A program made the translations under genes and the position numbers. Positions 23,801 to 36,000 of a stretch of DNA of 64,000 nt are shown in pieces. Each line of letters opens with the position of its first letter. Positions within the stretch are counted from its first letter, which is position 1. Below the pieces are notes generated by a model. It searched no databases. It saw only the letters and a program-made list of their open reading frames with translations, and was not told the origin of the DNA. The DNA comes from Sanderia malayensis (taxonomy: Eukaryota > Cnidaria > Scyphozoa > Semaeostomeae > Pelagiidae), in assembly GCA_013076295.1 (NCBI GenBank), contig RQOL01000828.1, forward strand, positions 1,054,001 through 1,118,000. The letters run 5' to 3'.

Positions 23801-24923
23801 TCAGTTTGTTTCAGTTTTCACAGCTTGATTTCCTTTGCATTTCCCCTAGGTGCAGTTATAGTGACAACACCACAAGATCTTGCACTCATTGATGCAAAAA
23901 GAGGCACGGAAATGTTTAACAAAGTGAACATACCGGTAAGTTCAGTTGGCTCTCGCTAACTTGTGCTTTTAACGAATGAAAATGTCGTCAACACGAATTG
24001 TCTCCGTGACACCTCTGGAATTCTACAACTCACTACAAAGCATTTATCATTTGTAGGTCGTCGGACTTATACAAAACATGAGCCATTTTGTTTGTCCAAC
24101 GTGCAAATCGGTCAGTCACATATTTGGGAAAACATCAAAGAAAAAAACGCTTGATGTTGATTTGCTTGGTAGGTAATACAAATTGGTATTAAGTAGATGT
24201 GGGAATTTACATGCGGACACACGCCCTTGAATGTTTTAGAAAACTAATCAAAATGTCCGGTGTTTTTTGCAAAGGTACACCTCTTTCTTCCTTCAAAAGA
24301 TTTCAATTTCTTCGTCAAAATGCGCTTTCTTTTTTGGTCCAAAACTTTCCCAATACTTCCGACGTCCTTCTGTATTTAGATTGAAGACAACTCTTGTAGT
24401 CGGTTACTTTCCCTTTAGCCATTCTTTTGTTTTCGCGCTATTGAAATTGCCATTCCTTTGTTTTTCAATGTTTAGGTGAAATAGCTCTTGATAGTGAAAT
24501 AACTGAGACGTCAGATGACGGAACACCGATTGTCATATCAAACCCAGACGGCTATCAGGTGCGATGCAGTGTATATAACCCCCTAAAGAAGAGAAGAACT
24601 CGTGAATTTTGCATCCAGCTTATTGTTCAAATACAAAATGTTTCTTCTGTTGTTTTGATCAGAAATATCAATTTCAGGCCTCTTAAATCACTTGTTCTTA
24701 AAAGTGGGGTTTTACTGAAGCTTTTTTATCTTTTTATTATTTTGTGATTTGCTCTGTAATGTTTTTCCGGTAAAGATAAGTCATCATATTTATTATCAAG
24801 GCTTTCGAAGGCATCATTATCTTGCACCTGCTTGAAGTTTATTTTTTTTAATTTTTTTTTCAGGCCACATCATATCTGGAGATTGCCAGGCGAGTCAGAG
24901 AAAAGGTTGATAAATACTCTTGA
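20830..24923 (+). CDS. NUBPL: Mitochondrial Fe-S P-loop ATPase NUBPL (complete)
   Basis: Mrp/NBP35-family protein that delivers Fe-S clusters to respiratory complex I in mitochondria. Eleven exons: 20830-20916, 21967-22117, 22753-22787, 22905-22995, 23100-23139, 23234-23291, 23618-23744, 23850-23935, 24057-24168, 24476-24558, 24864-24923. They total 930 bp, 309 aa (human 319). The first exon is basic and hydrophobic with no acid after the first Asp, like a mitochondrial presequence; this exon is the least certain. Residues 69-77 are the P-loop [24 protein letters not shown] and DMPPGTGD are family signatures. CPTC (238-241) is the bridging-cluster CxxC. Exon 4 must use the acceptor ATACAG|GCG (22904); the nearer-looking TGTAG six codons on breaks the frame. 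Confidence 0.95.
22252..22402. mobile_element. Hairpin MITE in a NUBPL intron
   Basis: A strong inverted repeat, TTGTTGAAGCTTTTGCCTCA (22289 on) against TGAGGCAAAAGCTTCAACAA (to 22364). A more diverged extension includes TAGCCATTACTAATAC/GTGTTAGTAATAGCTA at the outer ends. About 150 bp, in intron 2. Confidence 0.75.
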
Positions 24924-25138
24924 CACATGGACGGCATAATCTTATAAATTTGTAAATTATTATATAGTCTCAAACTGAAATAACTTCATTATGAAACATT
25001 GATGTCAATATTGGCAATTACAATTGACAAAAGAAAACCTGCTGATGAAACATGTTTCTTTTTTTAATCTAAAAGTGGCCGTTTATGTTCGACTGTGTTG
25101 TGTGTGGTTCAATTCAATGCTCCACATTTTGTTGAAAA

Positions 25139-25144
25139 AATAAA
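25139..25144 (+). terminator. Poly(A) signal of NUBPL
   Basis: AATAAA 216 bp after the NUBPL stop codon. Confidence 0.6.
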
Positions 25145-26205
25145 GACCATTTTAAAAGTGGGCGTGACAGAACTATTGTCCATAGTCCATCTCTCTGATC
25201 TTCATTCGAATCGCATTCTGACTGAATAATTTCTGCATTTTCAATCTTATTCATATTCATTCCGAATTGCAGTCTGGTGTTACTTTAAGGGGCGACATGT
25301 GCTGCTGAAAGTTGGAGTTATTGCATGCAAATTAAAGATGCTATTAATTGTGAAGGTATTTAATTCATGATTATTGCTTCATCCCATTGTTATTAACTAC
25401 CTTGTTATTTGCAGCGTTGACTTTCTCTTTATCCCTGGCTCTGAATATAGGTACTTGACAACATGTTGGTGGGTGGACAGCTTGCATTGCATTGCAGGCC
25501 TTACAATATTATCCCCTGATAGTTACCTTTCGTTCTAGAATTGACTGTAGGGGCACAAGCCATTGACCCATACGAGTTCAGCTTGCATTAGGTGTTTGTC
25601 ATGTCGACTCCTTCCCCAGCCTGAGTTGACAAGTCGAGTTGAGTTGGCTTGCTTACTTTACTTGCCTTCTCTGGCCTGGTATATTTATATTGGTTTTGAT
25701 TTTAAGATTATTTAGTGTACCTAGTTTTATTGATTTCACTATTTTTGTTCAGCAGGGAGCTGTGTCATCAGATTTGTTATGAAAATGCATTGATAGCTTT
25801 AAGACTGCAAAATGTTTACAAGAAATTTCAATATAACTACCAAGTTACCAAACTTAGTAAGCCAACTGCAAAGTGTAAGTATCATGAAAGTCTTCAATTT
25901 TCACATGACTATTTTCTCAAGAAGCACGCAACTAATCTATATATAGACTATATAATGAAAGTTAATATTTTGCTGTTTGTTTCATAGTACAGTACTTAAA
26001 GTCACCTAGACAGAGTGGTCTTGCTTTTTAGTATTATCATTAGTATTATCTTTAGTATTATCAAAAATACATTTTGTATCTATTTGTTTAGCCACATACC
26101 TGTTATTGAAGATATTTTTCCTAAAAGTCCAGAATATGGTTAATCAATTGAGTATGGTATGCTTGAACTATGGAAAAACATTTATTGCTATAGTAATAGT
26201 TGTAA
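25145..26205. other. Intergenic interval, possible 5' exon of the next gene
   Basis: A candidate internal exon at about 25757-25877 (acceptor TTCAGCAG, donor GTAAGT) does not join in frame to the 26206 exon, so it was not included. A 12-bp direct repeat (tagtattatcat and variants, three times) lies at 26031-26064. In-frame TAA at 26203-26205 precedes the start codon chosen for the next gene. Confidence 0.4.
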
Positions 26206-28977
26206 ATGTTGTTTGTTAAGGTGAAGCATAATTGCAGAACCTGCCAGCTGTTTGCTCAGAGACAGTCAATTGAAATAGAGCAGCCTTTTCTGTGGTCTCA
26301 AGAATATCTCCGGTCTTCAACAACAAGATTGACCCTTGGAAATGGAACAACGCCACCTGAAAGAGATTATGCATATCACAATATTACAAAGACAAAGGAT
26401 TTTTCAAAATCTTGCTTCAAGGAAACAGAGACAATTCAATTTAGTCCAGAACAATTCACTTCACTAACACCAATAACAACAAATACATTTTCTGTAGCAT
26501 CATGCAAGGAAGCCATTGAAGATTTGAAAATAAATGTAAATTCACAAAAGAGACAAAAGATAATTAGAAATACAAAATTTAATTCCAAAACAGCAGAGAA
26601 GAAATGGAAAAATCACTCTGTGGTTTGTCAAAGAAAGAAAATTAGAAACAATTTTAATTCCATGGATGTTCAAGATCATATAAAACTGTTTAGTGAAATA
26701 GACAGACACAGGAGAGACAAAGTTCAAGGCGCAGAAGAACTTGCTCTTGAAAAGATTGCTGATCATTTATCAGAAGAGGTATTTATTGCATTGAAAATCT
26801 AGACTGTCTGATAGTGACTTTAAAGTGGAAACAGTCAGCAGAGTATTAAAAATACGAATAGTGATTACCGTATTTCCTCTAATAAGGGCCATAGACCCAA
26901 AATACCTGAATTTTTAGCCTATCCACATTTACACCTAAGGCACAAGCCTTTTCCTTGGGGTGATGGAAACCATTCTCTTTTGCAAATGGCTTTTTTGCAA
27001 AATTATTTGAAGCAAACAGTGAGAAGTTAAGAATTAGTTCACACTTGTTGATTTTAGGGTGGGGACTTGGAGGGGGGCTGTTAAAAGAGTGTGTGCGCTA
27101 ATTAGAGGAAATACGGTATAAACTATAAAAAAAATATTACATCTAAATTTTCTAAATTTTTTATTCAGGTCTTAACAAACAATTTTTGCATCTGTATTTG
27201 TTTACTGACTCCATCCATTTTTATGTTACCATATCACATTCTTTTGTTTCTTCACATTCTTTTCTTAATTTCTATTAACTGTTTTTTCCACCCTGTGAAT
27301 TGAAATGTTGTGAGTTTGACTATCATATCTATATGGTTATTAAAATTTTCAACTGAGATTTATTTCTTGCTTGTTTTATGGCGTTGTTTGTTTTGAGATA
27401 TGATGTTTTCTTTCTCTTTTTTTGCAGTGGCCATTGCTTCTCTCATCTCGTCTTGATTTTTCATTATACTCTGACAGAATATATTTTGATAATACAATCT
27501 TGAAGATCAATACCAGGTTTGTGTTTTGCAAGTTTTTAAATATTTTTTCTGATCGTAGTTAATGTTAAGTGATTCTGTAAAACAACTTATTTTAGGATAT
27601 TTAAGTTTTGTTAATGAATAACAAGTTATCACTAACATCTAACATGATATTTATTTTTATTCCAGAGGACTTCGACTGTATAAGTTGCAAGCATTTTTAT
27701 TAAAGTGGGTCACAAAATCATTATGGTCGGATGCTTCATTGAGGATTTTAAAGTTGACAAGGCATGCGGAAGACAATTCAATTCGAATTCGATGGCAAAT
27801 AGCTGGAAAGCCAAAACTCTTGTTTCCCCTTGAACTGTTGGGAAAACCTCGAGCACTAAGGTTGGTTTTTTATTCATATTTTAACAATTTTTTAGTTAGA
27901 TTTGAATCTTGATCTCACACCCACTTGAAATATCAATGTTCTCAATACACATCAAGGTCTTGCATGTTATTGTAATGGTATGTTGTGCAATGTGCTAGCA
28001 TGATATTGCTCATAGGGTAATGATTATGCCCAACCAATCAGAGTGGCAATCATATCTCACCTGGGAATTGAACATTGATCAGTGTAACATACATTACCTC
28101 TATAAACCACCATTCCTTCTCAACTGTCATGTAATGTACATACATTGCCTGCTGTACATTGCCTGTTATGCACACACATTACCTGTGGGTGGTATCACAA
28201 ACTAAACAACTTGTGCATTGAACACTTTATCCCTAATGTAACGGAGCATTTTTAGTTCCACATTCAGGGTTTGTGATACCAGCAACCTACTTCTGTAATA
28301 AAATATTTTAACGAATAAAAATCAGTTACTTTGAAGATTGTTACGACGCTTCGGGCTTGAGTCCGTTATCAAATCAATAATAGTTACACACGCAACTTGG
28401 GTATATTGTATTCTACTTCTATGATGCTAACATATATTTGTTTTTATTACCAAAAGGTACCTCGATTATATGTCGGTGTTGTACATTGGAGAAGATGAGA
28501 AAATTTCCGTTCATCGTTTAACAAATGTCAGTAAATAATGCACATAATTTTCAATTGCAGTCAACTTTCTATAATTCGAATCAAAGTCCATCTGATCAGA
28601 AATGAACTGTCTCACTCAATCACGAAACAAACCCTTGTAATTCGAATTGTGTTGTTGTCAAATTTTTTTTCTTGACTCCTCGTTCAGAGTTCTCGGATTA
28701 AACGGAGTTGGCTGTATTCCCTATAAAATCCAATAATGCATCTTCACTGTTTGCTCTCGAAAGCAGTGTCCATATTAACATTTTTTTCTTGTGAACTTGT
28801 GTATTTGCATTCTAATTTTCATTTGTTTTTATGCTCAAGGTTATGCCAATGCAGGAAAGGCAGAGAAGAAATTTGTTTACATTATTATTGGCATTACTTG
28901 GATTATCTGGCACAAAAATGCACATACCGAGCTTGCAAGAAGAGCCGGTAATACCATCTTCCAGTGGCCAAAGCTAA
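26206..28977 (+). CDS. C6orf136: C6orf136-family protein (DUF2358)
   Basis: Five exons: 26206-26778, 27428-27516, 27666-27860, 28457-28526, 28840-28977, totalling 1,065 bp, 354 aa. The C-terminal half matches the human C6orf136/DUF2358 domain as I know it: a LYS..IYFDN..LKI motif, then [16 protein letters not shown] (human TRHPENW..ARWRLVG), LPLEL-type turn, [12 protein letters not shown] and VMPMQ. The biochemical function of the family is not established; plant members are chloroplast proteins and the human one is predicted mitochondrial. The first 190 residues are variable, with a Cys-rich start and a Lys/Arg-rich block. The ATG follows an in-frame stop, but an acceptor-like TTTGTTAAG at 26212-26220 leaves room for an upstream first exon. 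AATAAA at 29135 ends the gene. Confidence 0.88.
26866..27118. mobile_element. TACCGTA-type MITE, copy A
   Basis: Ends TACCGTATTTCCTCTAATAA and (inverted) TACCGTATTTCCTCTAATTA. 253 bp, in intron 1 of the C6orf136 homologue. Same terminal TACCGTA as the elements at 43295-43751 and 59085-59340. Confidence 0.85.
28341..28375 (-). other. Hammerhead-like core sequence, copy 1
   Basis: On the minus strand TTGATAACGGACTCAAGCCC is followed by GAAGCGTCGTA. The closely related copy at 60479-60512 has GAAAC at this place. The arrangement (GAUAA, short stem, GAAA) resembles the hammerhead ribozyme core found in Penelope-like and retrozyme repeats, but C3 and G8 equivalents are not consensus here. Confidence 0.3.
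28556..28716. mobile_element. pogo/Tigger-like MITE
   Basis: The left end CAGTCAACTTTCTATAATTC and inverted right end TACAGCCAACTCCGTTTAAT resemble the ends of 48494-48682. Internal aattcgaat motifs. Located in the last intron of the C6orf136 homologue. Confidence 0.7.
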
Positions 28978-29134
28978 CAACTGCTTAACTCGCTTGTTAG
29001 AGCTCGGGTATTGTTATACCCAAGAACCCAACGAACAATCTTTGATAAAGAACAATAATATAGGTTACGGTTTTTAGAAGCTAAGCTGAAGTAGAAAATG
29101 CGAGTTTTGCGTGTGGCTTAATTATCATGTAACC

Positions 29135-29140
29135 AATAAA
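29135..29140 (+). terminator. Poly(A) signal of the C6orf136 homologue
   Basis: AATAAA 158 bp after the stop codon. Confidence 0.6.
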
Positions 29141-29505
29141 TTGAAGTTTATTTTAAGAAGTTGATAAGTCGAATAGGCAGAAGGGTTTTTGCATAGTTTG
29201 TTTCAATTTCAGTCAGCATGGGCGGGCAATAAAAATATGCTCGAAGCTTTGACAAAAAACCCTGGCTATTCAGGGACGCTGGAGTGAATGAAGTGCAAGG
29301 GGGGGGACAATTCACGATGGAAAGAATGGAAGGCTAGAAGGGCAAGATTGGCGCATCAAGACTTCTACGGTATGTGGTTGTTTCATTGCAATAAGAATTG
29401 CTCAATATAGGTTATGTGTTGTATTTTGTATTGTGTTATATTTTGCAGCAAATTGATAATACATACTTGTAGATGATTTAATTGCTTTGAATTTTTCCTC
29501 ATTAC

Positions 29506-29699
29506 CAGTGGCGTAGCCAGAGCGGGAAGATTGGGGGGGGCAAACAGGCAAATTTTTTGGCAAATGAAGCCTTGTTTTTTTGTCGTACCCCCCTGCAAAT
29601 TTTATTGCAGATTTGCACTTTTCTCAGAGACCAACTTTCTGCGAATTTGGGGGGGGCGGCTGCCCCCTGCCCCCCTCGCTACGCTACTGCTTGTTACAA
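29506..29699. mobile_element. hAT-like MITE
   Basis: Ends CAGTGGCGTAGCCAG and (inverted) CAGTAGCGTAGCGAG, with G-rich interior. Flanks CTCATTAC and CTTGTTAC look like an 8-bp target duplication with two changes. CAGTGGCG ends and 8-bp duplications are hAT hallmarks. Confidence 0.75.
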
Positions 29700-30053
29700 G
29701 TCACAGTGCTCATTTATTGAAGGTTGTACTCAAATTTTCTGAAGCCACCCTCCCAGTCCTGACTCCTGAATCTGTTTTGGGGCATGGAGCTTCCCCCGTA
29801 TTCGATAACCACATGAGCAATTTGAATGATTTGAATCCACAATATCCGCATTGATGATCGAAAGAAAGGGAAAGAACAGTTTGACTTTGACTTGACTTTT
29901 AGCTGAGACGCATTCAAGCAACGCGCTAAGTCGTAAAAGATTGTTGTGTTTACTTATGAAATTAAAACAAAATTATTTATTTGTATCATTGCTATTGGAT
30001 TTGTTGCATATTTTGAAGAATTGAAAACTCGATCTTCTCGGATAAATGTGTTG

Positions 30054-33000
30054 ATGGAGAGTTCAGTCGGAGACGAGCACTACCGCCGCCAGAAGCTCTC
30101 GCCAGATGAATTGTTTGGCCTATTTTCAGATACCACGGGGTTCGAAGAGAACTTAAAACTGTTCGAAGATCTTCTCGATTCTCTCCAAATTAATAAGAAT
30201 GAACACAGAGAAATTTACCCAAAGCTAAAGACCAAATTAACAAGTTGGAAGTGTCAGTCACTCTGGGACTTGATAGATTCAAGGGGAAGCCATGCCGAAT
30301 ATGAGAAAGGCAAAGTTTGCAGTCATCTCAATGTTTTAGTTATTGGTGCAGGGCCTATTGGACTAAGAACGGCAATTGAAACAGCATTTCTCGGTTGTAA
30401 AACAGTTATTGTGGAGAAAAGAACATGTTTCACAAGAAATAATGTTTTGCATCTATGGCCATTTCTTCTCACTGACTTCAGAGCTCTTGGTGCAAAGAAG
30501 TTCTATGGAAAATTCTGCGCAGGTTCCATTGACCACATAAGTATGCAGTTCGTTTACCTATAAATTCTTTTCGTGGTTTATTTGGTGTCCTAGGAATACA
30601 AATATTATAGAGCCACAAGCCACAGTAATGTACATAAACCTATGAAAAGTAGCCTATAGAGTTTCGTCTTGCGTTCCATTAAAAATAGGGTTAACTATTT
30701 TTTTGATAATAAAATATTGACTTGATTAATACTATTACTAATTGACAGGACTTTGAAAGTAAAGGAAGCCGTTAGTTTTGCGAAAAGCAAATATATCGCC
30801 AATTAGTCTGATATGAAACATTCTTAGAAAGTCAAAAACCACATGGCAAAATATCATTATCAAACATGACACAATGTCTGAAAATCCTTTGTCATATTTT
30901 TGGAATTCTAATCATGTGAAAAGGTCTTTCCATAAGGTGTGACATTTAATCTAAAAACTTACTTATTAAAGTTTCTTATTATTTCTTAAGGAAATGACCT
31001 AATTGACTTTGGTTTATCACCACCCAGTTATTATACAGCTTTAAATTGAGCCATAAGTTTAAGGTATTCATCACTACAAACTCAAGGCGTTTTCCATGTA
31101 AAAATATCTTAAATAACACTGAACAGATTTGAAACCATGACCTAGATGATTTTGAACATGAGCCAGAATCTTGAAAACTCAGAATAAAAAGTTAAATCCA
31201 TGATGCCAGCAAATAAAATCTTGTACCAAAATGTTTTTCATTTGGAAATGAGCTTTGGGCTAGATGAGTGTACTATAAAAGGATTGCATGGATTGCGTCA
31301 TTTAAATTGAATTTGTCTAGTTCAAGCAAAGCATAACAAATAGGATTATGAAATATGAGTTAAGCACAATTGAATTCCTTTTACTATCCTATTATGTTAT
31401 CTGTCTGATATGACTATTATAGGATTATTGCAATTATTTTTGTCTTACCAACTGGGAATATTTAAAATTTTAATATCAGCAGTTTTGTCATGCTCTTTAA
31501 TACACTCATTACATAAAGTCAAAGGATAATGGAATCCCTTAATCTTTGATAGAGTTTTTCTTTACATTAGCCACATCAAAATTGTTTTTGAACTTTTATT
31601 TTTAAACATGTTTTTTCTTATCTTTTAGAGATTACTACAAATATTGCTCTTTTTCCAGGTATAAAGCAGTTGCAAAACATTCTTCTTAAAATATGTTTGA
31701 TTCTTGGTGTGAAAATTATACCTGGTACAGAATTCAAAGAGTTGGTCGAACCAGCTGAAGGGAAAGGATGGAAAGGTCTTTACAGCCCACAAAGAGATTT
31801 TCTCACCAATTTTCAATTTGATGTCATAATTGGTGCTGATGGAAAGAAGGATGTCCTTCCTGGTTTTCCTCAAATTGAAATGAGAGGTGTGTGGTAAATT
31901 TATTATCCTTCAAGTTTTGAAAGTTGAGCTAAACCTTAATTTGCCATTGTGAAACGAAAAGAAATGTGAGATGATTTGATTTCTCTTTTTAGGTGCTTTG
32001 GCAATTGGAATAACATGCAATTTTGTTAATGAAAATACAATGGCAGAGGCCGGTATTGAAGAGATCAGTGGGATCGCGTATCAATTTAATCCAAAGTTTT
32101 TTGATGATTTAAAAGAACAATTCAATGTTGGCCTTGAAAATATTGTTTATTACAAAGATGAAACTCACTACTTTGTCATGACCATTTTGAAATCAAGTTT
32201 ACTAAAACGAGGGGCTCTAAAGCAGGTAAAAACACTCAATTTTTATTTCTGCCTGTCATTTGTGCTTGTTCAAGGCTAAATCATGTTTATCGTAAATTCT
32301 CTTTTTTGCCCCTCTCCCTTCAAAATGATGAAGACACTAAGTCCTTAGGGAGGGGCGAGGCTTAAGCAAGAATTTATTGTTTGTTCAAATGATACTAGTA
32401 GATATTAGTATAAAGCTAAAGTTTACAGACTATATTTTGATTTATTTAGCATGTAAGACTCTTATATCAAACTGCAGTTTCAATTTTGTTTCCAATTTCA
32501 ACATTCTCAGTGATTATATCAACTTTAGATATGCTTGAGAAATGTTAAAATGTTTGCAAAAACATGCTTCTATGTGTTTTTATTTTTACTGAGAGTGGTA
32601 AAGTTATAGAACAATGTGCTCTTTTAATTGCAGGACTTTTCAGATCCATCTAAGCTTCTCGACAAGCAGAACATTGATGATGAAAAATTACTGAATCTAA
32701 CATTAGACACAGTTCATTATGCAACCAATTATCAACTACCACCTCACCTCAAGCTGGCATCAAATCCTAATGGCAGCCCAGATATTGCTGTTTTTGATTT
32801 CACATCTTTGAAGAAGGCATCCAATGCATGTAGGATGATGGAACGGAAAGGAAAACGACTTTTAATCACGCTTGTTGGAGACAGTTTGTTACAGGTAAAT
32901 GTTTTGATATTCGCATAAACTGAAAACTGCATTTAAATTGTACATGATTTAACTGCTAATTTATAGTTATAAGAATAACGACAAAGAATACAATATTAGT

Positions 33001-36000
33001 TGTTGCCCAGAGTTTCACGCTTTTGCGATCATCACAGAACTTAATTAAACTACACATATTCGGATTTTAATTTCGAAATGATTATTGATCTCTGCGTTAT
33101 TCTTATCATTATAAACACGCTCTGTCAACCATGGTACAAAACTCTATCTTTGCTAATGAAGACGTTTCGTTACTTTCTTATAACTACAAGTTATAAAACT
33201 TGTTATTTGTCATTACTTTTTTATTGTCTGTTGAAGAAAGGACAGCATTTTGTTGTATCGTTTGTTTGTTAAGCTCTGGGTAAAACATAGATTAAATTCT
33301 AAGTTGTAATTTTAAACAGAGTTTAAGGAACTTGATATACAACTATCCAGTTGAACATCGACACGTCGACTATCGCTGAAGTCTTAGCACCGCCTTCTCG
33401 AATTTTTTCATATTCCGCTTGATTTCGAATTGCATTATATGTATACACGTCAAGTTTGAGCCTCGATAACTCGAACTCTCTCGTTGACTCGAACCAATTT
33501 CATTTTTTCACCCTGACCGCTCAACTTGTTGATATTAAGCTGCATTTTACGATATCGACCTGGAAATTCGTCATAATTGAGAGTATTTTACGTGCAGATT
33601 TGAATGTATTGTTGTTGTTTGCAGCCATTTTGGCCAACAGGCTCCGGTTGCGGTCGGGGTGTGCTGAGTTCGTTGGACACGGCATGGATGATACGACTGT
33701 TTGGCATGAACAAGGCGCCCTTGACAGTGCTGTGGGAGCGGGAGAAGATTTTCAAACTCCTTTCGGGTACGAACTCTGAACATCTGCAGAAGAACTACAA
33801 GTCGTTCACCATCGATCCAAAGACCCGCTACGCCAACCTGAATCACTCCGCAGCGGCCAATGTTGCATTTCTGAAGAAACTCTACGACACGGACGACCCA
33901 GATAATGCAGACTTCACGCTACCAGAAAATATCATCGCTGCTAAATTCGAAGTTGGAAGAGCTACCACCCTTCAATTGCCCAGATCGAAGAGAAAATCCA
34001 GTAAGTTGACAATCGCTGCATTGCGTCCCTGTGCCCTATCACTCCTTTCTCACTTACAGGAACAGCATCTTTAGTATTTTGGAAGCGAAGAACAAGCAAA
34101 ACACAGGGATGCAATGTAGCGTGTCTTCTGTGATTTCTTCATTGGACGGGTTACCTTGAGCTCATTGCTGTCTTTCGTATCTTTGTTTACGTGTGTTGCT
34201 GGAAGTGGAGAAGATTATGCTATGTTTTTATCTCTGCAAGCTTGTTTCCTGACCAAATCACCTTTCTAGAGATGTTATGATTTTGTATCATACCATCTGA
34301 ATGGTGTACTTCGTTTTTCTTCTCAGTCGGAAAGCGACGATCGCACAGCGCAATAAATCACAAAAGACGATCGGATAGAACTACTCTGAAGGATGCAAAG
34401 CACGTCAGCAAAGCGAAGGCGGCCTGGGAAAGCAAGGTACGTAGCCTTGCTTTTTATAAAATCAGATGGCCGACGGCCGAAATCAGAAAGACGATGTTGT
34501 CAGTAGTTTACATCAAACATGGTTCTTGGAGATTACAGTTGATCTTAATTAGTTAGTTGTTGCCCTGAGTTGAGGTGCAATGTATGTTAATATTGATGCT
34601 ATTTGTAAATGGTGGGTTGTGGCCGTGGGGGGGGGGTCAGATGTACAAGAGTTCAATTTCTCATTGTTGCGTAATGGGTTCGAGTCTATACAGCTTAAAG
34701 TATTTAGGAAAATAATGAAGAAAGTAATTATTAATCGAAATCATAAAATCAACTATTTTTGGAGCAAAAGTATCGCACCACCCGATTTTCCTTGCTATGC
34801 CCACTTCCAGACACCTTTTTTAATGAGGCTATTTAATGCGTTTGCTCCATAATTGTATACTAAACAGTGTATGTCAAGCGCACACTATATAATAGTGGAG
34901 ATATCTATGCAAATCATGCAACCTTTTTGCTAATAATCACATGTGTATTCTAATAACTAAACTGTATATACTGCGTACAAGTCATAAAAAGACATGTCAA
35001 CTATACATCTTCAATGGTATGTTGAGGTTAACTGTATCATTGCTTAATGCGTTATTTGGCATTCGATTTTAGATACCCAAAGGCACGGGGATTAGTGGAG
35101 CGAGCAAAAGAACAAGGCCATCAGAATCGAGGTCGGGGTCATCTGGTCTGAGCAGTTTGTCTGAAAGTGACAGAGAGGAGCCAGTGGGACCATACCAGAG
35201 GGCCATGTCACTAAGAAAACGCAACCAGAGCAGCGAGCAATCGGAAGTGTTCAGCACGAGCACGGCAAGCAGCACCGAAGCACTTGATGTATTCGATGAC
35301 AGTCATCGGGTGCTTTTACACGATAATAAGCAGCCACGCGTGGACGTGCAACATCACCGTGTATTGGGACACAAACACGCGCATGCTCACACGAGTGGTG
35401 ACAGGCTCGCATACAAGCACGGTGGACAGGATAGCAAACACAATGGTAATCACGGCAAAAGCGGTGGCGGCGTGATGCGGTTTTTGTTCGGAAGAGGGAA
35501 AACTGCTGATGCCGGCGAGCACCACGACGCACATCGCGAGAAACGAAAGAGTGTCGCTGCGAGGAAGAGTCTCAGCCGAGCCAGACGACTGCGCAGGAGA
35601 TCAGGCGCCACCAGTAGCCAATCGAAATCGGAGGATGAGGAGAATTTGCTGTTGTTGAAACAGAGACAAGGCGGTCTGCAATCTGTGACCATCAGAAAGC
35701 GACCCAATCGTCACCAGGTCCAAAACGAAGAGACCAAAGCCAGCGACAAGCCTTCTGCGAAGGAGCTTATTGCAGCTGCGGAGGAGCGTGATATGAGAAG
35801 TGCAATCGAAGGGACGAGCAGCAAGAGCGAGTCGCTGAAAAGGAAAGCTGATCAAATGAAAGACGAAAGCAAGACAGCAACATCGTCAAGGTCAGTAAGA
35901 CGAAAGTCTATTAAACGTACTTACGTGACTAACAAGTCGTTCCTTTATCGGCGACAAGCTAATATTATCGCCGTTAAAAAGAGACTGGGTTTATTATGAT

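Noticed and set aside
25715..25987. Open frame with good acceptor and donor upstream of the C6orf136 homologue
   Set aside because: The exon implied (25757-25877) does not join in frame to the 26206 exon, and no other partner was found.
35251..35855. Several minus-strand frames opposite the MICAL exon
   Set aside because: They mirror the GC-richer coding strand and have no domain; the plus frame continues the MICAL protein.
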